Numbered from the stretch's first letter, positions 34,394 to 43,507 are shown. The stretch: 64,000 nt of DNA from DTU072 sp050309775 (GCA_050309775.1 JBNRMV010000002.1:1-64000); one strand, 5' to 3'. The notes: generated from the sequence alone by a model not told the origin. Program-made: numbers and translations.

Positions 34394-34958
34394 GGAGTCT
34401 GACGGCAAGAAGGTCATATGCGGTCATGCTGCTGTGTTCGACTCGTGGTCTGAAACATTGGGCGGATTCTTTCCATTTAAGGAAAAGGTAAGAGCGGGAG
34501 CGTTTCAAAGTAGCATCGAAAAGGATGACATAAGAGCGTTATTCAATCACGATGCCAACCATGTTCTCGGTAGAAACAGAGCGGGAACGCTGGAACTTGA
34601 CGAAGATGAGAAAGGCTTATTTGTACGCATTATGCCACCCGATACGCAATGGGCAAGAGATTTGCAAATCTCAATTGCAAGAGGTGACATAACACAGATG
34701 TCTTTCGGCTTTATCGTTGAAAAAGACGAATGGTCTACAGCAGATGGTATTGATACAAGAGAACTCATAGCGGTACGACTCTTTGATGTGTCACCCGTGA
34801 CATTCCCAGCCTATACGCAGACTGATGTGGGCGTAAGAGCGCATGAGCAGTATAAGGCAGAACTAAGAAAGAAAGCCGAAGACGAGGCAGAAGTTGCCCG
34901 TAAAGCAAAGGAAAGGCGGAAACAACAAAACCTACTCACAAAATTTAAAATTATGTAA
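34341..34958 (+). CDS. HK97-family prohead protease
   Basis: 205 aa. Catalytic His in LFNHDANHVLGR (near residue 70) and Ser in QMSFGFIVE (near 117), the serine protease fold of prohead proteases that cut the capsid delta domain during maturation. It overlaps the portal gene by 53 bases and has a GGAGG site inside it. The basic end (KERRKQQN) is common in this family. Confidence 0.92.
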   Translation: MDSKKEYRTLPMTELRAEESDGKKVICGHAAVFDSWSETLGGFFPFKEKVRAGAFQSSIEKDDIRALFNHDANHVLGRNRAGTLELDEDEKGLFVRIMPPDTQWARDLQISIARGDITQMSFGFIVEKDEWSTADGIDTRELIAVRLFDVSPVTFPAYTQTDVGVRAHEQYKAELRKKAEDEAEVARKAKERRKQQNLLTKFKIM

Positions 34959-34972
34959 AGGAGAACATTATA

Positions 34973-36271
34973 ATGACAGACAAGAAATTGTTAGAAATGA
35001 AAGCAAGGCGCGAGAACCTGCGTTTGCAAGCCGTGGCTATTTTGAACAAAGCCGAGAAAGAAGATCGCTTTCTTAGTGATGAAGAGAATAAAGAGGTTAA
35101 GTGTATCGAAACTGAAATAGCAAATTGGGACGAGAGCATAAGACGCGCTGAGAGTATCGGAGCGCTTACACGCTCAGCAGAAAAGGACGAAACCGATGAA
35201 AGGTCAGACGAGCCAGAAGTCAAGCCAATGCCTAAAAAAGAGGATAAAGGATTCCGTTGTTTAGGCGAACAGCTTATGGCAGTCTACAGAGCGGCTATGC
35301 CCGGCGGCAGAATTGATGAAAGACTGTCGACAAGAGCGGCAAGCGGTTTGAATGAAACTAACCCGTCAGACGGTGGATTCTTGGTTCAAAAGGACTTTGT
35401 ATCTGAACTGCTCAAGAAAACATTTGAAACTGGCATTCTTGCATCTAAGGTGAGAAAGATACCAATAAGCACTAACGCAAACGGTTTGAAAATCAACGCT
35501 ATAGATGATGATAACCGTACTAACGGAAACAGATTCGGCGGAGTGCAGACATTCTGGACAGACGAAGCTGATAAGTTTGCTGAGTCCAAGCCTAAGTTCA
35601 GACAGATAGACCTAAGCCTAAAGAAACTCACAGGCTTGTGTTACGCAACAGACGAACTATTGCAAGACTCAGCTGCTTTGGAGGCTGTAATAAGGCAGGC
35701 ATTCCAAGAAGAATTTGCATTTAAGATTGATGACGCTATCCTTCACGGAAACGGCGCAGGTCAACCGCTCGGTATACTCAAAAGCAACGCTGTGGTTAAG
35801 CAAGAGTTAGAGCAAGGACAAACAGCAAAGGTAACCGTTGAGAACCTTGTCAAAATGTGGTCAAGATTATGGAGCCGCAGCAGAGCAAACTCTGTTTGGT
35901 ACATTAATCAGCAAATAGAACCGCTCTTGTATATGTTGCAAGTAGGTGACAAGCCTGTCTACATACCAGCGGGCGGATTATCAGAAAGCCCTTATGCAAC
36001 GCTGTTCGGCAGACCCGTTGTGCCACTTGAGCAATGCTCGGAACTTGGCGATGTCGGCGATATTATACTTGCAGACCTCAGTCAGTACTTACTCATTGAT
36101 AAGGGCGGTATAAATGCGGCATCATCTATACATGTCCGTTTTCTCTATGATGAGGCGGTCTTCCGTTTTGTGTACAGAGTTGACGGTCAGCCTGTATGGA
36201 ACAAGCCTATTACACCCTATAAAGGCTCAGCAACGCTGTCACCTTTCGTGGCTCTTGCCAAAAGAAATTAA
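34973..36271 (+). CDS. HK97-family major capsid protein
   Basis: 432 aa. Residues 1-110 are a charged coiled coil (the delta/scaffold domain removed by the protease). The mature capsid starts near TRAASGLNETNPSDGGFLVQ (about 122) and shows GNGAGQPLGIL, VWYINQQIEPLL, LFGRPVVPLEQC and GDIILADLSQYLLIDKGG, typical of HK97 capsids. AAAGGAG site. It follows the protease after 14 bases. Confidence 0.95.
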   Translation: MTDKKLLEMKARRENLRLQAVAILNKAEKEDRFLSDEENKEVKCIETEIANWDESIRRAESIGALTRSAEKDETDERSDEPEVKPMPKKEDKGFRCLGEQLMAVYRAAMPGGRIDERLSTRAASGLNETNPSDGGFLVQKDFVSELLKKTFETGILASKVRKIPISTNANGLKINAIDDDNRTNGNRFGGVQTFWTDEADKFAESKPKFRQIDLSLKKLTGLCYATDELLQDSAALEAVIRQAFQEEFAFKIDDAILHGNGAGQPLGILKSNAVVKQELEQGQTAKVTVENLVKMWSRLWSRSRANSVWYINQQIEPLLYMLQVGDKPVYIPAGGLSESPYATLFGRPVVPLEQCSELGDVGDIILADLSQYLLIDKGGINAASSIHVRFLYDEAVFRFVYRVDGQPVWNKPITPYKGSATLSPFVALAKRN

Positions 36272-36285
36272 AAGGAGATTGAACT

Positions 36286-36675
36286 ATGATATTTGAAAGA
36301 TTACCTAAAATAACTAAGATAGAGGGCGGAGCAAGCCCTCTTAACAGCGAAGAGTTTGTTCTGGACAACTACAGAGCGATTGCTTTCATCATAACAAAGG
36401 CTCAAGACAATGAATTAACCATAAAGGTTAAGGCCAACACAGAAGACGGCACAGCGGAATATATACCATTCTTACTTAAAGAAAACACGGCTATCGACTT
36501 CGAAAAAGTCGATACAGAGGGGAAAATGCTCACGGCGGGCGGTGTCTTTATTGCGGCGGTCACTGCTGACTCATTAGGCAGAAAAGAACTAGACCGAGTA
36601 TCAGTCGAGGTGACTTCGGATGCTAATGTAGAAACAATATTCGCACTGCAAACGCAACCGAGATACCATGAATAA
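36286..36675 (+). CDS. Head-associated protein, unknown (possible decoration protein)
   Basis: 129 aa, beta-rich, with repeated threonine/valine strands and no charged coil. Genes right after the capsid gene in this phage type often encode head decoration or fibre proteins. No specific family is recognised. It overlaps the next gene by 8 bases and has AAGGAG upstream. Confidence 0.55.
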   Translation: MIFERLPKITKIEGGASPLNSEEFVLDNYRAIAFIITKAQDNELTIKVKANTEDGTAEYIPFLLKENTAIDFEKVDTEGKMLTAGGVFIAAVTADSLGRKELDRVSVEVTSDANVETIFALQTQPRYHE

Positions 36676-36946
36676 GACAACAATCGGCGAATTAAAAAGA
36701 TGCTTAGGGTTGGACGGCGTGGAGCAAGACAAACTTCTCGCCGTCTTTTTGTCCTCTGCCGAGCATTTGGTGGAGAAAGTATTAAGACAACCCATTGACG
36801 CTGACACCCCCGAGATAGTAAAGACAGCCATTCTGTTCACGGTGTGGCAATTCTATTTTCACAGGGATAACAAGGAGTTTGATACGGCTGAGTTAGAATC
36901 AACTCTTGCGGTTATGCTTTCCGATTTAAGGAGGAAACAGTTTTGA
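36668..36946 (+). CDS. Head-tail connector protein (gp6-like adaptor)
   Basis: 92 aa, all-helical. The pattern LKRCLGLDG, LLAVFLSSAEHLVEKVLRQP, VKTAILFTVWQFYFHRD and LLSDLRRKQF-like end is that of HK97 gp6-type adaptors, which bind under the portal ring. It overlaps the preceding gene by 8 bases and the next by 4. Confidence 0.8.
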   Translation: MNKTTIGELKRCLGLDGVEQDKLLAVFLSSAEHLVEKVLRQPIDADTPEIVKTAILFTVWQFYFHRDNKEFDTAELESTLAVMLSDLRRKQF

Positions 36947-37302
36947 GCGAGATTAAAGACAAGCTTATATCAATATATGAAGTTAAAGCGGGACGGGATT
37001 TGCATGGTAACGAGTGTAATATAAAGAAATATATTCACGACCGAAACCGAATTCACTCATTTGTTCGTGAACTCTCAGAGAGAGAAAAGTTTGCGGCAAA
37101 GGCTTGTGGCTCAGAGCAAAGCACCGTGTTCAAGATTAATTATAACAAGAAAGTAAGAACGGGTATGTATCTTGAATTCCGTGGCGACACATTTATGATA
37201 CAGAGCGTGGACGGTTATTGTTGGTATGAGCGTGACTTGACGCTAAGGGCTATAAGATGCAAGTCGGAGATAACTGATTATGAAGAATATGACGAACTAT
37301 AA
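36943..37302 (+). CDS. Head-tail joining (head completion) protein
   Basis: 119 aa, start TTG after AGGAGG, overlapping the adaptor gene by 4 bases. Size, small beta-barrel-like second half (VFKINYNKKVRTGMYLEFRG) and position between adaptor and tail-completion genes match the SPP1 gp16/HK97 head-closure family. Confidence 0.75.
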   Translation: MSEIKDKLISIYEVKAGRDLHGNECNIKKYIHDRNRIHSFVRELSEREKFAAKACGSEQSTVFKINYNKKVRTGMYLEFRGDTFMIQSVDGYCWYERDLTLRAIRCKSEITDYEEYDEL

Positions 37303-37696
37303 GGCGAGAATGATGGGGAAGAAAGACCTTAAAGCGGTGTTCAAAGCCTTGCGGATAAAAGATGGAATCGGTGATGACGAGATAAAGTCTGATGATTTCT
37401 CTTATTGGTATAACAAAAATCGTGACGGCACAATAGGCAATTACCTGATATACGAGATAGTAGATTCAGAGCCTGCGCACCGCGCTGATGACCAAGTGTA
37501 CGGCAGAGAGTTCTTCGCCCAAATTGATGTCTTTAGCGTACGATCTTTTGAGTCAAAGGAATTGTCAAACTTCATACAGAAATTAGAAGAAAAGCTAGTT
37601 GAACACCGCTTTGAGGTCGATATGCAAGGCGAGGAGTACGAGCAGGATACACGCTTGTACCGCCAAACTCTATTTGTAACAAAGATATATTTCTAA
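37280..37696 (+). CDS. Tail completion/terminator protein
   Basis: 138 aa. GNYLIYEIVDSEPAHRADD and FFAQIDVFS with a C-terminal VTKIYF strand fit the tail terminator family (HK97 gp10-neighbour, SPP1 gp17-like) that ends tail growth and docks the tail to the head. It overlaps the joining gene by 23 bases and lies 13 bases before the tail tube gene. Confidence 0.7.
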   Translation: MKNMTNYKARMMGKKDLKAVFKALRIKDGIGDDEIKSDDFSYWYNKNRDGTIGNYLIYEIVDSEPAHRADDQVYGREFFAQIDVFSVRSFESKELSNFIQKLEEKLVEHRFEVDMQGEEYEQDTRLYRQTLFVTKIYF

Positions 37697-37709
37697 AGGA
37701 GGAACAGAA

Positions 37710-38309
37710 ATGGCTGATAACATAGACATAAGCCAATTATATGAAGTAGGTAACCGTAAGTTTTTTGCCGCTGAATTAAAGCCGGACGGAACATACGGAG
37801 AGAAAACTTATCACGAAGGACTAGTAGAAGTCAAACTTGAATTCACGCAAGAAATTACGGAAATAAACGCTGATGACAACCCAGCCTTTATCACACTAGC
37901 AAGCGCTGTAACGGGCGAGGGAACAGTTAAGTTTGCGGTATTGCCGTACAGTGTATATTCAAAGTTTTTCAATGTCACAACGGATATGAACGGCGCAGTT
38001 GTAGTGTCGGGAAAAAGCGTAAAGCCCAAGCAAGTCGCATTCGGATACTATTCGCAGGTGGGAGATGGCTCTGAGAGTATGTTTACAATATATAAGGCTA
38101 CATTCAGCTTGCCGAGCTTAAACAGCGTAAGCTTTGACGGTAAGACCATAAGAGATTTGACGCTCAATGTTAAGATTGCGCCATTTACATATACGGATGC
38201 GCAAGGAAAGATGCAGCAAGCGACATACAGCATTATAAACAGCGAAAGCAATAAAGATATTTGGTCGGAAGTACAAGATGAAATCTATATACCCGACAAG
38301 GCGGTGTAA
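37710..38309 (+). CDS. Major tail (tube) protein, phi13-type
   Basis: 199 aa. DISQLYEVGNRKFFAAEL at the start and GTVKFAVLPYSVYSKFF centrally are typical of Gram-positive siphophage tail tube proteins, which stack as hexamers to form the tail. A strong AAAGGAGGAA site; the position before the chaperone genes supports the call. Confidence 0.85.
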   Translation: MADNIDISQLYEVGNRKFFAAELKPDGTYGEKTYHEGLVEVKLEFTQEITEINADDNPAFITLASAVTGEGTVKFAVLPYSVYSKFFNVTTDMNGAVVVSGKSVKPKQVAFGYYSQVGDGSESMFTIYKATFSLPSLNSVSFDGKTIRDLTLNVKIAPFTYTDAQGKMQQATYSIINSESNKDIWSEVQDEIYIPDKAV

Positions 38310-38311
38310 TA

Positions 38312-38776
38312 ATGTATGGATTAGTAAAAACCCTTGATGACGGCAACGGCGGCAGGATAAAGCTTGTCGGCAATGCTCTCACCTTTATATTGTATAAATC
38401 ATATTTCGGCAGAGATTTGCTCAACGACATTGTAGCTTTCGCAAAGAAAAGCGCAGACGCTAATACAGTAAAGAAATTCGGGCAAATGAAGATAAAGACT
38501 ACAGAGGACTTAACAGCATTAAACGAAAGTGAGCAGGCGGAACTGTTGTCTGCGGTCAGCGAGTATAAATTTGATACGGAATTCGTACTTAACTTTATAG
38601 CTGCTTTGATAGCAACGGCAGAGTATCCCGCAAAGCCAGATGTTACAGACTTAATCGTGGGTATACCGCCTTGGTGGATAGCTGATAAGGTTATCGTGTC
38701 AGAGCTGATGGAGTTTCTATCGCTGTTTATAACCGACAAAAATCGAAAGACCCATAGTGGCGGAGGTGGGCTTTAA
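38312..38776 (+). CDS. Tail assembly chaperone (G-like)
   Basis: 154 aa, helical, between the tube gene and a short overlapping frame, the place of gpG-like chaperones that coat the tape measure protein. It ends in a short glycine run THSGGGGL. The next frame (38757-39002) overlaps it by 20 bases and lies +1 relative to it, the usual arrangement for a G/GT pair made by ribosomal frameshifting. Confidence 0.75.
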   Translation: MYGLVKTLDDGNGGRIKLVGNALTFILYKSYFGRDLLNDIVAFAKKSADANTVKKFGQMKIKTTEDLTALNESEQAELLSAVSEYKFDTEFVLNFIAALIATAEYPAKPDVTDLIVGIPPWWIADKVIVSELMEFLSLFITDKNRKTHSGGGGL

Positions 38777-39002
38777 CTGTGAGGTAGAAACAGACTTTAC
38801 AACGCAACTTTTGTACGCAAGCATAAAGACTGGAGTAAGCGTTCATATAGGTGATATGGGATTAAATGTTCTTTTCGACCTTTTAAACTATACAGCGGAA
38901 ATAGACAGCAAGGCTCTTCAAGTAGCTGACGGCAAGAATGTGAGAAAGAATGCGCCTATGAGCGTAGCAGAAATGACAAAGAGCGGGAGAACAAGGCTAT
39001 GA
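38757..39002 (+). CDS. Tail assembly chaperone T-like extension (GT product)
   Basis: 81 aa if begun at GTG 38757, but no ribosome site precedes it. The frame stays open upstream through the end of the G gene, so expression as a +1 (or -2) frameshift extension of the chaperone is more likely. A CCC in GACCCATAG at 38751 is a possible slip point. It overlaps the next gene by 4 bases. Confidence 0.6.
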   Translation: MAEVGFNCEVETDFTTQLLYASIKTGVSVHIGDMGLNVLFDLLNYTAEIDSKALQVADGKNVRKNAPMSVAEMTKSGRTRL

Positions 39003-39403
39003 GTGAATATAATGACGGACTTACGAAATCTTTAGGCGAGTATTTTGATAATATAGTCAAGATAGGCGAGATAGCGGTAGAAAGTCTGAAAGAGCAAATA
39101 GATATTGAAACAGATAATGTAGAAACGGAACTTCGCAACAACACCCCTGAGGCAACAGGTGGACTTAAAGCAAGCCTTAAAAGAACCAAGATACAAGGCA
39201 GTAAACGCTACGGTTACCGCCTAGAATATCAAGGTAACGCACCAGACGGTACGCCCTATGCTAAGATTGCAAATATACTTAACAGTGGAACAAGTACAAT
39301 AAAGCCTAAGAGGTTTATTAGGAAGGCTGTCAAAAAGCTAAAGGGATTAGACAATAGAGCGGCAAAAAGGCTTGAAGAAAAACTAATAAAAATTTCAAAT
39401 TGA
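38999..39403 (+). CDS. HK97 gp10-like neck/tail-completion protein
   Basis: 134 aa. ETELRNNTPEATGGLKASLK, YRLEYQGNAPDGTPYAKIAN and the KPKRFIRKAVKK end are the pattern of HK97-gp10-like proteins. They normally lie before the tail tube gene; here the gene follows the chaperones, an unusual order. It ends right at the promoter of the inserted protease gene. Confidence 0.8.
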   Translation: MSEYNDGLTKSLGEYFDNIVKIGEIAVESLKEQIDIETDNVETELRNNTPEATGGLKASLKRTKIQGSKRYGYRLEYQGNAPDGTPYAKIANILNSGTSTIKPKRFIRKAVKKLKGLDNRAAKRLEEKLIKISN

Positions 39404-39429
39404 CTTTTTTTATATAGTTATGTTATAAT
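39400..39429 (+). promoter_or_regulatory. Consensus promoter of the inserted protease gene
   Basis: TTGACT, 18 bases, TATAAT, with the protease start 28 bases further on (TTG preceded by TTAGGAG). The -35 box overlaps the stop of the gp10-like gene. This strong sigma-A promoter inside the tail operon suggests expression from the dormant prophage. Confidence 0.75.
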
Positions 39430-39456
39430 AATCAATAAAATATTAGGAGAATAAAT

Positions 39457-40482
39457 TTGTTTTCAAATCGAAAAGAACTGTACAAAAAGTTAGAATCTAA
39501 ATTGAATAGTAAAGTTATTCTTTATGCCACAAGTGATAGGCGAGGAGCAGAATCTCAAATTGCACAGGATGCAATTGATATTTTTATTGCACAGTTAGAT
39601 AAAATAGGAATTAATGAAAAAATCTCTTTAATATTATATACCCGCGGTGGAGATACCGCAGCCGCTTGGAATATAGTAAATTTACTTAGACAGTATTGCG
39701 ATGAATTCCAAGTAGTTATTCCGCATAGAGCTCATAGTGCAGGTACATTGATTAGCTTAGGGGCTGAATCAATCATTATGACTAAACAAGCTACTTTAGG
39801 ACCGATAGATCCGAGTGTTAATACTCCACTAAATCCTATTGTACAAGCTGGACAAGGCCCAGTGCAGATTCCTGTGAGTGTGGAAGCCATAAAAGGCTAT
39901 TTAGCATTTGCCAAAGAAGAATTAGCAATAAAAGATGATATGGCATTATCGAATATAATGGTTAAATTGTCCGAAAAAGTTCATCCTCTAGTTCTAGGAC
40001 AGGTTTATAGGGCAAGAATGCAAATAAAAATGCTTGCAGAAAAACTGCTTATTCAACAAGTAACGGATGCTGCTAAGATTAAAGAAATATTGGCATTTTT
40101 ATGCAGTGATTCTGGTAGTCATGATTATACTATAAATAGACGTGAAGCAAAAGATACCCTTGGTTTAAATATAATAAAACCAGATGATGAATTATATACT
40201 ATAATAAAAGCAATATATGATGATTTTAGTAGTGAGTTTGGTTTCGGAATACCGTTCAATCCTGTAACCATGTCGCAAACTACAGGTGATTCATCATATA
40301 ATGTTAAAAGAGCAGTAATTGAAAGTTTATATGGTGGATCTGATTATTTTCTTACTGAAGGGAGAATAATAAAGGTAGTGTCGCAAGGGAACAAGATTCC
40401 TAGCTCGCCAGGAAATGTACCAGTGCCAACACAACAATTAAAAGACGAACGACTTTATGAGGGATGGAAACATGAAAATTAA
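39457..40482 (+). CDS. SDH_sah/ClpP-fold serine protease (moron)
   Basis: 341 aa. YTRGGDTAAAWNIVNLLR (near residue 61), AHSAGTLISLGAES with the likely Ser nucleophile (near 92) and GPIDPSVN (near 112) match the serine dehydrogenase proteinase (SDH_sah) family, which shares the ClpP/crotonase fold and often occurs in defence or stress loci. It is AT-rich, has its own promoter (39400-39429) and a terminator behind its partner gene, and no tail function is known for it. It is therefore read as a lysogenic-conversion gene. Start is TTG after AGGAG. Confidence 0.85.
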   Translation: MFSNRKELYKKLESKLNSKVILYATSDRRGAESQIAQDAIDIFIAQLDKIGINEKISLILYTRGGDTAAAWNIVNLLRQYCDEFQVVIPHRAHSAGTLISLGAESIIMTKQATLGPIDPSVNTPLNPIVQAGQGPVQIPVSVEAIKGYLAFAKEELAIKDDMALSNIMVKLSEKVHPLVLGQVYRARMQIKMLAEKLLIQQVTDAAKIKEILAFLCSDSGSHDYTINRREAKDTLGLNIIKPDDELYTIIKAIYDDFSSEFGFGIPFNPVTMSQTTGDSSYNVKRAVIESLYGGSDYFLTEGRIIKVVSQGNKIPSSPGNVPVPTQQLKDERLYEGWKHEN

Positions 40483-40702
40483 TACTTATTACGATCAGAT
40501 TAATACATTATCATTACCAAATTATATTATATCTACAAGATCAGATATTGCAAATTATTTCTTAGATGATACCGTCAGTACAGGCACTCTTTTGGATGTT
40601 ATACGCAATAATGTTTTTTATGAAGATAGTGGAGTTTTTATTGAAGATAGTTCAGTTATTCTTGAAGAAAACAAAAATGAACCTATTCAATACAATGAAT
40701 GA
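40472..40702 (+). CDS. Small acidic partner of the SDH_sah protease
   Basis: 76 aa from the ATG at 40472, overlapping the protease gene by 11 bases. Very acidic second half (FYEDSGVFIEDSSVILEE). No family recognised. Tight coupling and shared promoter suggest an inhibitor, substrate or adaptor of the protease, as inference only. Confidence 0.6.
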   Translation: MKINTYYDQINTLSLPNYIISTRSDIANYFLDDTVSTGTLLDVIRNNVFYEDSGVFIEDSSVILEENKNEPIQYNE

Positions 40703-40741
40703 TAATTAATTAAAATTATAAATCTAATAAAACTGGCATTT

Positions 40742-40768
40742 AAACAAGACATTAAGTCTTGTTTTTTC
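40742..40768 (+). terminator. Terminator after the protease moron
   Basis: AAACAAGAC-ATTAA-GTCTTGTTT followed by TTTC, 40 bases after the small partner gene and before the tape-measure gene. It closes the moron unit. Confidence 0.8.
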
Positions 40769-40795
40769 ATGCCCATAATAAGGAGGTGATGGCAT

Positions 40796-42373
40796 ATGGC
40801 GGTTGAAATTGCCCGCTCATTAGAGGAAATAGACAGAAAGGTCAAGGACTTAAATAAGACACTTAGGTCATCATCTACAGAAACAAGAGAACTTGACAAA
40901 GCCTTGAGATTAGACAGCAAGAACGCAGATGCCGTAACCAAGAAGATGAGCGCTTTGCAAACCTCAGTAGGTACTGCAACACAAAAGGTGGCTCTCTTAA
41001 AGCAAAAGCAAGATGAGGCAAACAGGTCATTTCAGCGTGGAGATATAAGCGCTGCAGAATATAAAAAGATAGAGTTGTCTGTAATAAAGGCAGAGAATGA
41101 ATTAAAGAGTCTTAATAACGAGATAGTAAAGACTCAGAAAATGAAAATTGACCAGACAGCAGCAGGTTTTGATAAACTGACCACTGGTATGGGCAAGGCT
41201 CAGGCAGCCGCTCAAAAATTGTCAAGGGCAGCTACTGTTGTTCTGACAACACTTACAGCAGCGGCGGGGGCATTTATTCAAATCGGAGATGAACTAGATG
41301 ACACCTCTAAAAAATTTGCTATCTCGGTAGAGCAATTACAATTACAACGCAATCTGTATGCAAAGAACACAGATGACGCAAAGAATTATGATAAAGCGCT
41401 ATCTTCCCTAAACTCTGTCATGGCATCAATTGCAAAAGGCAGAGGAACGGCTTACATAGAAACACTAGATCGACTAGGGGTATCCACAAAGGATGCGTCC
41501 GGGAATGCAAAGAGCGCGGCTGAAGTGTATGACGAAATGGTAGTGGCTCTTGGCAAAGTAACTGACGAAACCGAAAGGTCAAGTCTGGCAAGTATAGTAT
41601 TTGGTGAAAACGGACTTAATGTTGCTTTAGTCGCAGGGCTTACTCGTGATGAACTAAACGCATACAATGAAGAACTAGCTAGGCACGGAATAGTGTCAAG
41701 CGAGGCAGCGGCGCAAGCCGGGTTAATTGCAGACCAACTGGATAACTGTAAACAACAGATAGCTGCAGCAAGCGCAGAACTTATGATCGCCTTGCTACCG
41801 GTTATTATGGAACTGATAGAAATAGCCAAAGTAACACTTATACCTATACTAAACAGAATTGCAGAATGGTTTTCGAATATGAGTTCCGAGCAACTGAAAT
41901 TTGTGTTCTTCTTGCTTATGCTCATAATCTTGTTGCCTAAGATAATCAGTATAATAACTGCAGTTATAGGTATAGTAAAGGCGATTACCCTTGCATGTTA
42001 CGGCGCAGCTGGCGGAGTAGGCGCAGTCAGCGCAGCAAGTCTGCCACTTCAGCCTATACTCATTGCCGTGGCGGCGGCAATACTTGTTGTTGTGTTATTA
42101 TTCGCTATGCTTGCGGGGAAAAGCAAGGATGTAACGGGAGAACTTAACAAGCAGCAAAAACAGTTTAATTCTATGCAAAAATCATATAGCAATATGGCGG
42201 CGGATATGGACGGCACTGTAGCAGTTACAAGCGCAAACACTAACACTCAAACCGTCAACTACGATGTTAATATAAACGCACACGGAGATACTCCCATAAG
42301 CAAAGAGGCAGCTGAGATGGTGGCGGATGATTTGGCTGACAGGATTAATATGTCGCTCGGAGGTAAGATATGA
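40796..42373 (+). CDS. Tape measure protein
   Basis: 525 aa, short for this role. Coiled coil at residues 1-130, a glycine/alanine segment, LASIVFGENGLNVALVAGL, several hydrophobic segments (LKFVFFLLMLIILLP near 365, VVLLFAMLAG near 435) and a charged end. Tape measure proteins set tail length and can enter the host membrane. At about 0.15 nm per residue the tail would be roughly 80 nm. The RBS is AGGAGG; its end overlaps the next gene by 4 bases. Confidence 0.85.
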   Translation: MAVEIARSLEEIDRKVKDLNKTLRSSSTETRELDKALRLDSKNADAVTKKMSALQTSVGTATQKVALLKQKQDEANRSFQRGDISAAEYKKIELSVIKAENELKSLNNEIVKTQKMKIDQTAAGFDKLTTGMGKAQAAAQKLSRAATVVLTTLTAAAGAFIQIGDELDDTSKKFAISVEQLQLQRNLYAKNTDDAKNYDKALSSLNSVMASIAKGRGTAYIETLDRLGVSTKDASGNAKSAAEVYDEMVVALGKVTDETERSSLASIVFGENGLNVALVAGLTRDELNAYNEELARHGIVSSEAAAQAGLIADQLDNCKQQIAAASAELMIALLPVIMELIEIAKVTLIPILNRIAEWFSNMSSEQLKFVFFLLMLIILLPKIISIITAVIGIVKAITLACYGAAGGVGAVSAASLPLQPILIAVAAAILVVVLLFAMLAGKSKDVTGELNKQQKQFNSMQKSYSNMAADMDGTVAVTSANTNTQTVNYDVNINAHGDTPISKEAAEMVADDLADRINMSLGGKI

Positions 42374-43248
42374 GAAGATTTTGGCTGAAGAAAAATAATC
42401 TTATATGGAATTTATCTTCTGCGACATTCAAGCCTTACGCTAACTTTATGGGTGACCCGCAAGGCTTAGGTGTAAAGGCAAAGATAGACAGCTTTGAAGT
42501 GGAAAGGGTTTCCTTTATAGAAAGCGTTAAGATTGAAAGCGCCGAGATAAGCGGCAAGATATATTTCAAGGATTACGAGCAATTTATATCATTTGCTGAG
42601 TTCATAGGCTATATAGAAACAACCAATCCGCTCCGTCTTTATTATTCAACAACAGAGGAAGAACCAGACTATGAAAGTATTGATGAATGGTACAAACTTG
42701 TACTTATAAAGGAACTCAAAAAAGGAGAAATTGATGTAAGGACAGGAGCGCTTGTTTGTGACATAAAGTTTGCCACGCTCTCGCATTGGAAAAAAGACCG
42801 GTTGATAACGCTAGAGCTGACACCGTTCGGAGAGGCATTAACTTATCCCTATATATATCCTTATTATTACGGCGGATTAAACAATATAGCTGTGGTCATA
42901 GACAACACAGGGAATTTGCCTACACACTGTACTGTAAAGATAGAAGCTGAAACGGACACGCCACTATTTAGAGTCATACAAAATGGCAGGGTTATAGAAC
43001 AGGCTAAATATAATGTATATGTAAGAAATGACAGTTATCTGATTATCAACAGTGACCCGTCAGAGCAAGAGGCAAGTCTTTATACAGGAGCTAACAGAGA
43101 AGATGTCTACTATCTTGGTGAAAAGGATTATACATACAGCAATTTCATAACAATACCAAGTGGCGAGAGTATGTTCTTATTCACAGCAAGCAACAGTCAG
43201 TTTGGGCGTGTAACATTAAGTTATAGCTTGCAAAAGGAGTTGATATAA
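42370..43248 (+). CDS. Distal tail protein (Dit-like)
   Basis: 292 aa. An N-terminal half with VERVSFIESVKIESAEISG and LFRVIQNGR-type second domain, beta-rich throughout, in the first position after the tape measure gene, which is where Dit lies in Gram-positive siphophages. Dit forms the hub joining tail tube and tip. Confidence 0.75.
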   Translation: MRRFWLKKNNLIWNLSSATFKPYANFMGDPQGLGVKAKIDSFEVERVSFIESVKIESAEISGKIYFKDYEQFISFAEFIGYIETTNPLRLYYSTTEEEPDYESIDEWYKLVLIKELKKGEIDVRTGALVCDIKFATLSHWKKDRLITLELTPFGEALTYPYIYPYYYGGLNNIAVVIDNTGNLPTHCTVKIEAETDTPLFRVIQNGRVIEQAKYNVYVRNDSYLIINSDPSEQEASLYTGANREDVYYLGEKDYTYSNFITIPSGESMFLFTASNSQFGRVTLSYSLQKELI

Positions 43249-43262
43249 AGTATAATGACAGC

Positions 43263-43436
43263 ATGAAAAAACAGCCTAAGATAAAAGAAATAAAGGATAA
43301 TATCGTATATTTTGATGACGGCACTCAGTGGAAGGCAAATGATATTGTTGCATTAAAGAATAGAATAGCCGAACTAGAAGAAGAAAGTAAACGGCTTTGG
43401 AATCGTGATGAAGATGCTAAAAAAGACGAGGATTAA
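43263..43436 (+). CDS. Very small coiled-coil phage protein
   Basis: 57 aa, beginning MKKQPKIKEIKDNIVYFDDG and ending in a charged coiled coil (LKNRIAELEEESKRLW). It lies between the distal tail gene and a terminator. The start ATG has no clear AGGAGG but lies 14 bases after the upstream stop, allowing coupling. Function unknown. Confidence 0.55.
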   Translation: MKKQPKIKEIKDNIVYFDDGTQWKANDIVALKNRIAELEEESKRLWNRDEDAKKDED

Positions 43437-43452
43437 TAAAGGTATAGAATAC

Positions 43453-43486
43453 AAAGCAAGGCAAGTCAAAATGGCTTGCTTTTTTT
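43453..43486 (+). terminator. Terminator between tail genes
   Basis: AAGCAAG pairs with CTTGCTT and is followed by TTTTT. The motif (hairpin, T-run, ATGCC, AGGAGG start) recurs after both morons at 40742 and 45384. Confidence 0.65.
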
Positions 43487-43507
43487 ATGCCGTTGGGAGG
43501 TGATTAT

